From Dyella_A sp051962475 (GTDB lineage: Bacteria; Pseudomonadota; Gammaproteobacteria; Xanthomonadales; Rhodanobacteraceae), in the NCBI RefSeq assembly GCF_051962475.1, contig NZ_JBQCCF010000012.1:1-64000 (forward strand): DNA of 64,000 nucleotides, in the 5' to 3' direction. Shown in pieces: positions 10,900 through 19,785 of the stretch (positions are counted from its first letter, which is position 1; each line of letters starts with the position of its first letter). The notes beneath the pieces were generated by a model, which was not told the origin of the DNA, made no database searches, and worked only from the letters and a program-made list of their open reading frames with translations. The position numbers were made by a program, and so were the translations under genes.

Positions 10900-13617
10900 G
10901 TGACCAGAAAAAAATCCAACCGCGCCGGCAAGGGCAACGCGCCGTCGCACCCGCAGGACCCGGCAACGCCCAAGGTCGCCGCACGCAAGCCACGCTCCAA
11001 CGGCGGTGCGCCCCGCAAGGGCTCCGGCACGATCCGCGACCCGCACGCCGAGCGCGAGGCCCAGCGCTATGAGCGCCCGATTCCCAGCCGAGAGGCGATC
11101 CTCGCCCTGCTGGAGGATCGCGGCGAATGGCTCAGCGAGGCGCGCATCGCCGAGGCGTTGAAGCTGGACGACGAAACCGACCTGCTGGCCATGCGCAAAC
11201 GGCTGGGCGCGATGGTGCGCGACGGCCAGCTGCTGCAGGGGCGTCGCGGTGACTACGCGCCAGCACAGAAGCTCGACCTGATTCCCGGCGTGGTGATCGC
11301 TAACGTCGAGGGCTACGGCTTCCTGCGCCCGGACGAGGGCGGCGACGACCTTTACCTCTCCCCGCAGCAGATGCGCACCGTGATGCACGGCGATCGCGTG
11401 CTGGCCAGCGTGGTCGGACTCGACCGCCGCGGTCGGCGCCAGGGCGCCATCGTCGAAGTGCTGCAGCGGCGTTCGCCGCGGCTGGTGGGGCGCGTGGTGG
11501 TGGAGAACGGCGTCACCGTGGTGGCGCCGGACGACCGCCGCCTGCACCAGGACATTCTCATTCCCACTGGCCAGGAGCTGGGCGCCAGCAACGGCCAGAT
11601 CGTGGTGGTGGAAATCACCGATCCGCCCACCCAGCACCGCGGTCCGCTGGGCGCGATCCGTTCGGTGCTCGGCGAGCGCCTGCAGCCCTCGCTGCTGGTG
11701 GAAATGGCGATCGCCAGCTACGACCTGCCCAGCGAATGGCCGGCCGCCGCGCTGCACGATGCGGCTCAGGTGGAGCCGGAGGTTACCGCCGCCGAGCGCG
11801 AGGGCCGCGTCGACCTGCGCAAGCTGCCGCTGGTCACCATCGACGGCGCCGATGCGCGCGATTTCGACGACGCGGTCTATGCCGAGCCACGTCGCGGTGG
11901 CGGCTGGCGGCTGATCGTGGCGATCGCCGACGTGTCGCACTACGTGCGCGTCGGCAGCGCGCTGGACAAGGAAGCGGTGGAGCGCAGTACCTCCACCTAT
12001 TTCCCCGGTTTCGTCGTGCCGATGCTTCCCGAGTCGCTGTCCAACGGCATCTGCTCGCTCAACCCGAAGGTGGAGCGGCTGTGCATGGTGTGCGACATGC
12101 AGGTGGATGTGTCCGGCGAGGTGACCAAGTCGAAGTTCTACGACGCGGTGATGCTCTCGCACGCGCGCCTCACCTACGACAAGGTGTGGCAGGTGGTGGG
12201 GCTGAACGACCCTGACGCGCGCGACGAAGTGGCCGCCGTGCTGCCGCAGCTGGAGAACCTGCACGCGCTGTACAAGGCGATGGCGCAGCAGCGCCAGCGT
12301 CGTGGCGCGATCGATTTCGAGACGCCGGAGGTGAAGTTCCGCCTCGACCAGCGTGGCGAAGTGGAGTCGATGGGCGCCACCGAGCGCAACGATGCACACA
12401 AGCTGATCGAGGAATGCATGATCGCGGCCAATGTGCAGGCTGCGCTGTTCCTGGAGAAGAAGAAGATCCCCGCGCTGTTCCGCGCGCACGAGCCGCCGCC
12501 CGCGGAGAAGTACGAGGATCTGCAGCAGTTCCTGCGCGAGTTCAAGCTCAGCATGCCGCCGATCGCCGAAGTGGCGCCGGCGGATTTCTCGGAGGTGCTG
12601 CGGATGGTGCGCGAGCGCCCCGAGCGCGAGCTGATCCAGTCGGTGCTGCTGCGTGCGCAGAGCATGGCGGCGTACCAGCCGGACAACCGCGGCCACTTCG
12701 GCCTGGCGCTGAGTGCGTACGCGCACTTCACTTCGCCGATCCGCCGTTATCCGGATCTGCTGGTGCACCGGGCGATCCGCTACGCGCTCACCGGCGGCAA
12801 GCCGGAGAAGTACAGCTACACACCGACCGAGATGGCCTCGCTGGCGGTGCACACATCGCAGCGTGAGCGCCGCGCCGAAGAGGCCGAGCGCGACGTCGAC
12901 GAGCGCTTTAAGTGCGCGTGGATGAGCAAGCACGTGGGCAGCGAGTTCGACGGCGTGGTGACCGGAGTCACCTCGTTCGGCCTGTTCGTGGAGCTGGACG
13001 ACTCGAAGGTGTCGGGCCTGGTGCACATCAGCCAGCTGGCGAACGACTATTACCACTTCGATCCGCTGCGCAAGCTGCTCAAGGGCGAGAAGTCCGGCGA
13101 GCAGTTCCGCCTGGGCGACCACGTGCGGGTGCAGGTGCTGCGCGCGAGCCTGGAGGATCGCAAGATCGACTTCCGGCTGGTGCCGCAGAAAAAGAAGGGC
13201 GTGCCGCCGCCGCGCACCGCCAAGGCCTACGACTACTCCGCCAGCGGCGAGCGCTACTCGTTGCCCAAGACGGCCAAGCCGGCAGTGAAGGCGGAGAAGG
13301 CACCGGGGATGTTCGGCCGCGCGGCAAAGGCGATCGGTCGTGCGTTCGGACGTCGCGACGCGGAGCTGCCCGTGGCCGCGCCGGCAAGCGATAATCCGCC
13401 GCCGCGTTCCCGCGCGCCGGCGCCCGCGGCCGAGCCTGCGCCGCGCAAGCGTCGTGGTGCGTCGTCGCCGGAGGCCCGCAGCCAGGGTGCACCGCGCAAG
13501 GGTGCGTCGGGCAAGTCGTCCGGTGGACGCCGAAGCGAGGGCGGCAAGGCCGCGCCGGCCTCGGCCGGTGGACGGAAGCGCGGCGGTCGTTCCCCGAAAC
13601 CCAAAGGCAAGTCATGA
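10900..13617 (+). CDS. rnr: ribonuclease R
   Basis: 3'-to-5' processive exoribonuclease of the RNB/RNase II family, 905 aa, which degrades structured RNA and aids rRNA quality control. In order: a basic N-terminal stretch, a winged-helix segment (about 60-125), cold-shock domains (about 130-290), and the RNB domain with catalytic acidic motif DGADARDFDD at 315-324. The SPIRRYPDLL motif and an S1 domain (about 680-760) follow. The final 130 residues are an unusually long Lys/Arg/Pro/Ala-rich tail, longer than in E. coli RNase R. Start is GTG at 10900 (MTRKKSN). rlmB follows with a 4-nt overlap, the classical rnr-rlmB arrangement. Confidence 0.96.
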   Translation: MTRKKSNRAGKGNAPSHPQDPATPKVAARKPRSNGGAPRKGSGTIRDPHAEREAQRYERPIPSREAILALLEDRGEWLSEARIAEALKLDDETDLLAMRKRLGAMVRDGQLLQGRRGDYAPAQKLDLIPGVVIANVEGYGFLRPDEGGDDLYLSPQQMRTVMHGDRVLASVVGLDRRGRRQGAIVEVLQRRSPRLVGRVVVENGVTVVAPDDRRLHQDILIPTGQELGASNGQIVVVEITDPPTQHRGPLGAIRSVLGERLQPSLLVEMAIASYDLPSEWPAAALHDAAQVEPEVTAAEREGRVDLRKLPLVTIDGADARDFDDAVYAEPRRGGGWRLIVAIADVSHYVRVGSALDKEAVERSTSTYFPGFVVPMLPESLSNGICSLNPKVERLCMVCDMQVDVSGEVTKSKFYDAVMLSHARLTYDKVWQVVGLNDPDARDEVAAVLPQLENLHALYKAMAQQRQRRGAIDFETPEVKFRLDQRGEVESMGATERNDAHKLIEECMIAANVQAALFLEKKKIPALFRAHEPPPAEKYEDLQQFLREFKLSMPPIAEVAPADFSEVLRMVRERPERELIQSVLLRAQSMAAYQPDNRGHFGLALSAYAHFTSPIRRYPDLLVHRAIRYALTGGKPEKYSYTPTEMASLAVHTSQRERRAEEAERDVDERFKCAWMSKHVGSEFDGVVTGVTSFGLFVELDDSKVSGLVHISQLANDYYHFDPLRKLLKGEKSGEQFRLGDHVRVQVLRASLEDRKIDFRLVPQKKKGVPPPRTAKAYDYSASGERYSLPKTAKPAVKAEKAPGMFGRAAKAIGRAFGRRDAELPVAAPASDNPPPRSRAPAPAAEPAPRKRRGASSPEARSQGAPRKGASGKSSGGRRSEGGKAAPASAGGRKRGGRSPKPKGKS

Positions 13618-14360
13618 GTGAGAGTTGGATCGTCGGGATCAACCCGGTCGAAGGTGCGCTGAGCAACGATGCCGAGCGCGTGCGCGAGGTGCTGGTGGAG
13701 CAGGGCCAGCGCAACGCGCGCGTGCAGGCGCTGGCCGAGCAGGCCAAGGCGCTGAAGATTCCGGTGCACCATCGCCCGCGCGATCAGCTGGACAAGCTGG
13801 CCGGCGAAGCGCGGCATCAAGGCGTGGTGGCGCTGTACGAGCCGCCACCGATGGCGCACGAGGGCGACCTGGCCAAGCTGATGGAACGCGATGGCGCCAA
13901 CACGCTGGTGCTGGTGCTCGATGGCGTGACCGACCCGCACAACCTCGGCGCCTGCCTGCGCAGCGCGGCGGCGGCCGGCGTCACGGCGGTGATCGTGCCG
14001 AAGGACCGCGCGGTGGGTCTCACCCCGGTGGTGCGCCGGGCCTCGGCCGGCGGCGCCGATCGCGTGCCGCTGATCGCGGTGACCAACCTGGCCCGCACGC
14101 TGCGCGAGTTGAAGGACGCCGGCGTGTGGATCACCGGCCTGGCCGGCGACACCGATACCTCGATCTACGGCGTGGACTTCAAGGGACCGGTGGCGCTGGT
14201 GCTGGGCAGCGAAGGCGAGGGCATGCGGCGTCTCACCCGCGAGCTGTGTGATTTCGTGGCGAAGATCCCAATGCCGGGCACGATGGAAAGTCTCAACGTG
14301 TCGGTGGCCACCGGCGTGGTGCTGTTTGAGGCCTTGCGTCAGCGGAGTGCAAAGCGATGA
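13614..14360 (+). CDS. rlmB: 23S rRNA (guanosine-2'-O)-methyltransferase RlmB
   Basis: SPOUT methyltransferase of 248 aa that 2'-O-methylates G2251 of 23S rRNA (E. coli numbering). An N-terminal L30e-like substrate-binding domain is followed by the SpoU domain. Motif 1 is VTDPHNLGACLRSA (about 104-117), motif 2 LVLGSEGEGM (about 195-205), motif 3 LNVSVATGVVLFE (about 226-238). The ATG overlaps the rnr stop (ATGA), so translation is coupled. The next small membrane gene overlaps its end in the same way. Confidence 0.96.
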   Translation: MSESWIVGINPVEGALSNDAERVREVLVEQGQRNARVQALAEQAKALKIPVHHRPRDQLDKLAGEARHQGVVALYEPPPMAHEGDLAKLMERDGANTLVLVLDGVTDPHNLGACLRSAAAAGVTAVIVPKDRAVGLTPVVRRASAGGADRVPLIAVTNLARTLRELKDAGVWITGLAGDTDTSIYGVDFKGPVALVLGSEGEGMRRLTRELCDFVAKIPMPGTMESLNVSVATGVVLFEALRQRSAKR

Positions 14361-14638
14361 CCTTTCACTGGTACGACCTGGCCGGCTACGCCGGCGTGCT
14401 GCTGATCCTGCTGGCCTACTTCCTGCTGCAGGCCCACCGGCTGCACGGCAATAAGCTGGCGTATCAACTGATGAACATCGTCGGCGCCTTCGGCGTGCTG
14501 CTCTCGCTGGTGTTCGGCAGCTTCAACTGGTCGGCGTTCCTGCTGGAAGTGGCGTGGATCGCCATCGGCATCTACGGCATCGTGCGCGGCGCCGCCCGCC
14601 GCCGCGAGGCACGCGAAAAGCCACTGCCCACCCCGTGA
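14357..14638 (+). CDS. small membrane protein, CBU_0592-like
   Basis: A 93-aa integral membrane protein with three hydrophobic helices (about residues 8-27, 36-53, 58-77) and a basic C-terminal tail. It begins MTFHWYDLAGYAGVLLILLA and resembles the small CBU_0592-type family by layout and recall only; its function is unknown. It overlaps the rlmB stop by 4 nt, so it is translated from the rnr-rlmB message. Its association with RNA-maturation genes suggests co-expression rather than a shared function. Confidence 0.75.
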   Translation: MTFHWYDLAGYAGVLLILLAYFLLQAHRLHGNKLAYQLMNIVGAFGVLLSLVFGSFNWSAFLLEVAWIAIGIYGIVRGAARRREAREKPLPTP

Positions 14639-14650
14639 CCCCCTGACCCG

Positions 14651-14730
14651 GTAGGAGCTCGCTCGCGGGCGATGCTTTGCTTTTGATGGTGCATCGGAGC
14701 GAGGAGCATCGCCCGCGAGCGGGCTCCTAC
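14651..14730. repeat. paired inverted REP element (BIME)
   Basis: Half elements at 14651-14675 (variant GTAGGAGCTC) and 14706-14730 face each other across a 30-nt loop. It is the same family as the copies at 139-218, 14814-14894 and 22051-22132. It follows the rnr-rlmB operon. The region 14639-14913 contains only this and the next copy, with no gene. Confidence 0.85.
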
Positions 14731-14813
14731 GGGACGCGGCGGGCTTTCGACCATCGCGTTGATCAAGCTCAATCACGCACCGGCAGGTTGCCGAGAAGGG
14801 CACCCCCGCTCTT

Positions 14814-14894
14814 GTAGGAGCCCGCTTGCGGGCGCTGCTTTTTGCTTCGATATCGCATCAGAGCGAAGAGCATCGCCCGCGAGCGGGCTCCTAC
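14814..14894. repeat. paired inverted REP element (BIME)
   Basis: Second paired copy in this intergenic gap, with halves at 14814-14838 and 14870-14894. The left half has a GGCGCTGC variant in place of GGCGATGC. It ends 20 nt before the phoU stop codon on the opposite strand, so it may protect the 3' ends of both converging transcripts. Confidence 0.85.
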
Positions 14895-14913
14895 CGGGGT
14901 AGGGCGTGGCGGC

Positions 14914-15630
14914 TTATTCGCCGAGCTTGCCCAGCTCCGGGCTCGAGGTGAAGTCGCGCTTGGTGCGCTGCTTGTCCAGCGGCTCGCCGTGTACCTGGAA
15001 CCACACGTTCTCGGCGATGTTGGTGGCGTGGTCGCCGATGCGCTCGATGTTCTTGGCCATGAACAGCAGATGCGTGCACGGCGTGATGTTGCGCGGGTCT
15101 TCCATCATGTACGTAAGCAACTGGCGGAAGTAGCCGGTGTAAGCCTCGTCCAGCTCCGCGTCGCTCTTCCACACCTGATAGGCGCGCTCGGCGTCCTGGT
15201 CGCGGTAGGCCACCAGGACCTCACGCACCTCGGCGGCGGCCAGCGTGGCCAGGTAGCCCAGACCCTTGGTTGGCGTGACTGGGGCGACCATCGACAGCGG
15301 GATCGAACGCTTGGCGACGTTGGCGGCGTAGTCGCCGATTCGTTCGATGTCGGCGGCGATGCGCAGGGCGGCGAACACGTTACGCAGGTCGCCGGCCATC
15401 GGCGCACGCAGCGCCAGCAGGCGCACCACGTCGTGGCTGATCTCCTGTTCCAGCTGATCGATTGCGTCGTCGTTGGCCACCACGCGCTGGGCGGCTCGCT
15501 CGTCGCGACGCTCGACCACGTCGATCGCCGACTCCAGCTGGGTCACCGACAGCTCGCCCATGCGCACGATTTCGCCGGTGAGACGCGCCAGTTCGCTGTC
15601 GTAGCTCTTGATGATGTGTTCGCTGCTCAT
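14914..15630 (-). CDS. phoU: phosphate-signalling regulator PhoU
   Basis: A 238-aa helical protein that links the PstSCAB transporter to the PhoR/PhoB system and damps Pho regulon expression when phosphate is plentiful. Two PhoU repeats are visible, each with the metal-binding-type signature: RIAADIERIGDYAANVAK (about residue 90) and FMAKNIERIGDHATNIAE (about residue 190). It is the last gene of the leftward pstS-C-A-B-phoU cluster and is separated from pstB by 169 nt holding an inverted repeat. Confidence 0.96.
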   Translation of the reverse strand: MSSEHIIKSYDSELARLTGEIVRMGELSVTQLESAIDVVERRDERAAQRVVANDDAIDQLEQEISHDVVRLLALRAPMAGDLRNVFAALRIAADIERIGDYAANVAKRSIPLSMVAPVTPTKGLGYLATLAAAEVREVLVAYRDQDAERAYQVWKSDAELDEAYTGYFRQLLTYMMEDPRNITPCTHLLFMAKNIERIGDHATNIAENVWFQVHGEPLDKQRTKRDFTSSPELGKLGE

Positions 15631-15696
15631 GGGAACCTCTGATGCCTGCTGCGGACGGGGCTGACGTCACGCCGATGATTGGGTTCTTGCCTCGAC

Positions 15697-15773
15697 GTCA
15701 TTCCCGCCAAAGCGGGAATCCACTTGCTCTTGCCGAAGGTCAACATGGGTTCCCGCTTTCGCGGGAATGACGC
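15697..15773. repeat. inverted repeat pair of TTCCCGC type between pstB and phoU
   Basis: Two copies of a small palindrome face each other: GTCATTCCCGCCAAAGCGGG beginning at 15697 and its near-complement at 15748-15773 (CCCGCTTTCGCGGGAATGAC). Each has its own CCCGC/GCGGG stem, and the pair forms a longer hairpin. This differs from the GTAGGAGC REP family and resembles the dispersed GTCATTCCCGCGAAAGCGGG repeats seen in many proteobacteria. It may moderate read-through from pstB to phoU. Confidence 0.7.
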
Positions 15774-15799
15774 TTGCCAAAAGAGAGGTTGTAGGGGGC

Positions 15800-16615
15800 T
15801 CAACCAAACCGGCCGGTGATGTAGTCCTCGGTCTGCTTCTGGCCCGGCTTGGTGAATATCTTCTCGGTGCCGTCGTACTCGATCAGTTCGCCCATATACA
15901 TGAAGGCGGTCTGGTCCGAGCAGCGCGCCGCCTGCTGCATGTTGTGGGTGACGATGACGATGGTGAACTGGCTCTTGAGCTCTTCCACCAGCTGCTCGAT
16001 GCGGCCGGTGGCGATCGGGTCCAGCGCCGAGGTCGGCTCGTCCAGCAGCAGCACTTCGGGCTTGAGCGCGATGGCGCGGGCGATGCACAGGCGCTGCTGC
16101 TGACCGCCGGAGAGGCCGAGCGCGTTCTGCTTGAGTTTGTCCTTCACCTCGTCCCACAGCGCGGCGTCGCGCAGGGCCTTTTCCACGCGCACGTCCATAT
16201 CGGCGCGCGAGAGCTTTTCGTGGTGGCGGATGCCGTAGGCAACGTTCTCGAAGATCGTCATCGGGAACGGCACCGGCTTCTGGAACACCATGCCGACCTT
16301 GCTGCGTAGGCGATTCATCGAATAGCCCGCGGCGAGAATGTTCTCGCCGTCCAGCATTACTTCACCCTTGGCTTCCAGCTTGGGGTAGATCGCGTAGATG
16401 CGGTTGAAGATGCGCAGCAGAGTGGACTTGCCGCAGCCGGACGGACCGATGATGGCCGTCACCTTCTTCTCCGGGATCGCCATGCTGATGCCTTTCAGTG
16501 CATGGAACCCGTTGTAGTAGAAGTGCAGATCGTTGACCTGGATCTTGGTCGGCACGGCGAGTGCCTGGCTGACCGATGGCTGCGGATGAAGGCCGGCGGC
16601 GGCGGACTCAGTCAT
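15800..16615 (-). CDS. pstB: phosphate ABC transporter ATP-binding protein
   Basis: A 271-aa ATPase of the high-affinity phosphate importer. Walker A is GPSGCGKST, the ABC signature LSGGQQQRLCIARA, Walker B VLLLDEPTSALD, and the switch His is in VTHNM. The N-terminal extension of about 20 residues is longer than in E. coli PstB. The start overlaps the pstA stop by 8 nt (16608-16615). Confidence 0.97.
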   Translation of the reverse strand: MTESAAAGLHPQPSVSQALAVPTKIQVNDLHFYYNGFHALKGISMAIPEKKVTAIIGPSGCGKSTLLRIFNRIYAIYPKLEAKGEVMLDGENILAAGYSMNRLRSKVGMVFQKPVPFPMTIFENVAYGIRHHEKLSRADMDVRVEKALRDAALWDEVKDKLKQNALGLSGGQQQRLCIARAIALKPEVLLLDEPTSALDPIATGRIEQLVEELKSQFTIVIVTHNMQQAARCSDQTAFMYMGELIEYDGTEKIFTKPGQKQTEDYITGRFG

Positions 16616-17474
16616 GGGACACCTTGTTGCGGGAGAGGACCAGGCGCGAGGCCAGGCTCAACAGGAGGACGAACATCGTCACCACGAACGCACCGGCCCA
16701 GGCCAGCGCATGCATGGCTTCGCCCGGGTCGTTGGCGTACTGGTAGATGATCTGCGGCAGGCTGGCCATCTTGTTCATCGGATTGACCACCATGAAATTG
16801 TTGCCGAAGGCGGTGAACAGCAGTGGCGCGGTTTCGCCGCTGATGCGCGCCAGCGCAAGCAGCACACCGGTGATGATGCCCGAGCGTGCTGCGCGGATCA
16901 GGATCTGCAGCGTCAGCTTCCACTGCGGCACCCCCAGCGACAGCGCGGCCTCGCGCAGGGTGGAGGGCACCAACCGCAGCATCTCGTCGGTAGTGCGCAC
17001 GATCACCGGCAGGGCGATCAGCGCGAGCGCCACACCGCCGGCAAAGCCGGAAAAGGTGGTGTCGCCATGGGTCAGCGCCGTGCTCGGCAGCACCACGATG
17101 GTGTAGACGAACAGCCCCATCACGATCGACGGCGCCGACAGCAGGATGTCGTTGAGGAAGCGGATTGTCTCGCCGAGCTTGGTGCGGTTGGCGTATTCGG
17201 CCAGCCAGGTGCCGGCCAGCACGCCGATCGGGGTGGCGATGGCGATGCCGATCAGATCGATGATCAGGCTGCCGACCATCGCGTTGGCCAGGCCGCCGTC
17301 GGCGCCGTAGGCGGTGATCTTGGTGAACAGTTTGAGGTCAAGCGCGCTGATGCCCTGGCGCAGGGTTTCCCACAGGATCCAGGCGAGAAAGCCCAGCCCG
17401 ATCAGGGTGGCCAGCACGCTGAGCGACAGCGCGATCCAGTTAGTGAGGCGGCGGCGCAAATACAGTGCGCTCAT
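16608..17474 (-). CDS. pstA: phosphate ABC transporter permease PstA
   Basis: A 288-aa inner-membrane permease with six predicted helices. The conserved EAA-type cytoplasmic loop is near LREAALSLGVPQWKLT, which contacts PstB. It pairs with PstC to form the translocation channel. The pstC stop and pstA start share a base (TGATG at 17472-17476), so the two permeases are translationally coupled. Confidence 0.96.
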   Translation of the reverse strand: MSALYLRRRLTNWIALSLSVLATLIGLGFLAWILWETLRQGISALDLKLFTKITAYGADGGLANAMVGSLIIDLIGIAIATPIGVLAGTWLAEYANRTKLGETIRFLNDILLSAPSIVMGLFVYTIVVLPSTALTHGDTTFSGFAGGVALALIALPVIVRTTDEMLRLVPSTLREAALSLGVPQWKLTLQILIRAARSGIITGVLLALARISGETAPLLFTAFGNNFMVVNPMNKMASLPQIIYQYANDPGEAMHALAWAGAFVVTMFVLLLSLASRLVLSRNKVSHD

Positions 17475-18493
17475 CAGATGCCCTCCCGCTTCTTGAGCTG
17501 GCGCAGCATCAGGCGCGCGATCAGCAGCACGATGAAGGTCACCACGAACAGCAGGAAGGCCAGCGCCATCAGGGTGGACTTCTGCAGGCCTACCGCCTCG
17601 CTGAACTGGTTGGCGATGGTCGATGCGATCGATGCACCCGGGTCGAGCAGGGACGCCGACAGCTCCATCGCGTTGCCGAGCACGAAGGTCACCGCCATGG
17701 TCTCACCCAGCGCCCGGCCGAGGCCGAGGAAGATGCCGCCGATCACCGCCGATCGGGTGTACGGCAGCACGATGTCCCAGGACACCTCCCAGGTGCTTGA
17801 GCCCAGCGCATAGGCCGACTCCTTCAGGCGCGTGGGCACGGTCTGGAACACCTCACGCATCACGGAGGAGATGAACGGGATGATCATGATCGCCAGCACG
17901 ATGCCGGCGGTAAGCACGCTGGCGCCGAACGGATAGTTGCTGGCGAACAGCTTGCCGATGAACGGCACGTGGGCCGCAACCCAGGACACTTTACCGTCGT
18001 CCGGGCTGTCGCCCAGATAATTGGTAAACCAGGGCTTGATGTGCTCGGCAAAGAACGGGGCGAAGATGAAAAGGCCCCACATGCCGTAGATGATCGAAGG
18101 GATGCCTGCCAGCAGCTCGATCGCCGAAGACACCGGCGTGCGCAGCCACGGTGGCGCTACTTCGGAAAGGTACAGCGCGATGCCGAAGCTGATCGGAACG
18201 GCGATGATCAAGGCGATGATCGAGGTGACAATGGTGCCGTAGACGGGCACCAGCGCACCGTAGACATCATTGCTGGGATCCCAGGCGGTACTGGTCAGGA
18301 AACCCCAGCCGAACGTGCCGAAAGCATGCCGTCCGCCCCACAACGTGGCACCGGCGGCGCCCAGCAGCGAGGCCAGCACGAGCAGCGCGCAGGCCATGAG
18401 CAGCCAGCGAAAGTAGCGGTCGTGGCGCGCATCCCGGCGGCTGCGCGGGTCCTCGGCATCGCGAATCGCCAGGGCGTCAGGCGGGCTGGACAT
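17474..18493 (-). CDS. pstC: phosphate ABC transporter permease PstC
   Basis: A 339-aa inner-membrane permease with a cytoplasmic N-terminus rich in Arg/Asp (about 1-30), then six predicted helices. The EAA-like loop is near LKESAYALGSSTWEVS. Start chosen at ATG 18493 (MSSPPDA), which has GAAAGGACC upstream as ribosome-binding site; an in-frame ATG at 18544 adds 17 residues and is less likely. It lies 151 nt after pstS with a hairpin in the gap. Confidence 0.95.
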   Translation of the reverse strand: MSSPPDALAIRDAEDPRSRRDARHDRYFRWLLMACALLVLASLLGAAGATLWGGRHAFGTFGWGFLTSTAWDPSNDVYGALVPVYGTIVTSIIALIIAVPISFGIALYLSEVAPPWLRTPVSSAIELLAGIPSIIYGMWGLFIFAPFFAEHIKPWFTNYLGDSPDDGKVSWVAAHVPFIGKLFASNYPFGASVLTAGIVLAIMIIPFISSVMREVFQTVPTRLKESAYALGSSTWEVSWDIVLPYTRSAVIGGIFLGLGRALGETMAVTFVLGNAMELSASLLDPGASIASTIANQFSEAVGLQKSTLMALAFLLFVVTFIVLLIARLMLRQLKKREGI

Positions 18494-18549
18494 GGGGTGG
18501 CTGGTCCTTTCGGGTGCAGGCGCGAAGCATACCGACGCCTTCAATGGAA

Positions 18550-18576
18550 AGCCGCCCCTGGAGCACCGGGGCGGCT
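18550..18576 (-). terminator. pstS-pstC intercistronic hairpin (partial terminator)
   Basis: Stem AGCCGCCCC/GGGGCGGCT around a 9-nt loop, between the pstS stop and the pstC start. The minus-strand continuation TTTCC is too weak for full termination. Such hairpins commonly give high pstS relative to pstCAB by stabilising the 5' portion of the message. Confidence 0.5.
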
Positions 18577-18644
18577 GATCGGTCGGCGTCCTGCCGGATG
18601 TGGCGGAGCGTTCGCTACCGCCACCGATCGGATGAATCGCGATC

Positions 18645-19664
18645 TTACTTCTGGAAGTCCGATGCCCAGTAGGCCTCGATCTGCTTGACCAGCGAGTCCG
18701 GCAGCGGCACGTAGTCGAGCGAGGCAGCCTGGGGCTGGCCGTTCTCGTAAGACCACTTGAAGAAGTCGAACGCCACCTTGGTGTGCTCGGCGTTCTTCGG
18801 CTTCTTGTACATGATCGCCCAGGTGGTGGCGGTGATCGGCCACGCGGTCTGACCCGGCGCGTTGGTCATGATCAGGTTGAAGTCCTTGGCGCTGGCCCAG
18901 TCAGCGGTGGCAGCGGCGGCGGCGAAGGCATCGGCGTTCGGCTTGATGACGTTGCCGGCGGCGTTCTTCATGTCCACCCAGCTGATCTTGTTCTTGACCG
19001 CATAGGCGTATTCGACGTAGCCGATCGAGCCCTTGATCTGGCGCACGTACTGCGACACGCCCTCGTTGCCCTTGCCGCCCACGCCGGTCGGCCAATCCAC
19101 GGCGGTGCCGAACTTCACCTTGGCCGCCCAGTCCGGGCTGACCTTGCTCAGGAAGTTGGTGAAGTTGTAGGTGGTGCCCGAGCCGTCTGAGCGGTGCACC
19201 ACGGTGATCTTGCCTGCCGGAATGCTCACGCCGGCGTTGAGCGCGGCGATCTTCGGGTCGTTCCAGTTGGTGATCTTGCCCATGAAGATGTCGGCCAGCG
19301 TGCCGCCGTCGAGCTTGATCTGGTCAGCCTGGATGCCCGCGATGTTGACTACCGGCACGATGCCGCCCACGACCAGCGGGAACTGACCCAGGCCGAACTT
19401 CTTGAGGTCTTCCGAGCTCAGCGGAGCGTCGGAGGCGCCGAAGTCGATGGTGCCGGCCTTGATCTGAGCGATACCCGCGCCCGAACCGACCGACTGGTAG
19501 TTCAGCTGGTTGCCGGTCTTCTCGGCATAGGCGGCCGACCACTTGGTCAGCACCGGGTAAACGAAGCTGGAGCCGGCGCCGGTAATGTCGGTGGCCTGGG
19601 CGGCCATGCTCATCAGCGAGGCCGCGGCGATCACGGCGATGCGGGATTTGGTTGAGGTCAACAC
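18645..19664 (-). CDS. pstS: phosphate-binding periplasmic protein PstS
   Basis: A 339-aa solute-binding protein that delivers phosphate to PstCA. The signal peptide (about 1-24, ending MAAQA-TD) is followed by the mature start ITGAGSSFVYP. Phosphate-contact motifs include GAGSSF, the FGASDAPLS loop and the RSDGSGTTYNFTNFL loop. The first gene of the pst cluster, with AGGAGC directly upstream as ribosome-binding site and a candidate Pho box array further up. Confidence 0.96.
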   Translation of the reverse strand: MLTSTKSRIAVIAAASLMSMAAQATDITGAGSSFVYPVLTKWSAAYAEKTGNQLNYQSVGSGAGIAQIKAGTIDFGASDAPLSSEDLKKFGLGQFPLVVGGIVPVVNIAGIQADQIKLDGGTLADIFMGKITNWNDPKIAALNAGVSIPAGKITVVHRSDGSGTTYNFTNFLSKVSPDWAAKVKFGTAVDWPTGVGGKGNEGVSQYVRQIKGSIGYVEYAYAVKNKISWVDMKNAAGNVIKPNADAFAAAAATADWASAKDFNLIMTNAPGQTAWPITATTWAIMYKKPKNAEHTKVAFDFFKWSYENGQPQAASLDYVPLPDSLVKQIEAYWASDFQK

Positions 19665-19713
19665 GGTAGCTCCTTGAGGAGGAAAGTCACGGGATGAGGC
19701 CCGCCCCTTCCGC

Positions 19714-19770
19714 CATTACAGGGGGTGTGTGTTGCAATGAAATGAGATGAATGTTTCAGCCGTGTGACAA
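19714..19770 (-). promoter_or_regulatory. candidate Pho box and promoter of pstS
   Basis: On the minus strand, 7-mers TTGTCAC (19770-19764), CTGAAAC (19759-19753), ATCTCAT (19748-19742) and TTGCAAC (19737-19731) recur with an exact 11-nt period. Each is a partial match to the PhoB half-site CTGTCAT. After 11 more nt comes TGTAAT (19719-19714), a good -10 box. This is the architecture of PhoB-activated promoters, where the box replaces the -35. Confidence 0.5.
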
Positions 19771-19785
19771 GCCGTCATCCAGGCG

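Noticed and set aside
10867..13122. A 751-codon leftward frame antisense to rnr.
   Set aside because: No recognisable domain, composition of a shadow frame, and rnr motifs are clear on the plus strand.
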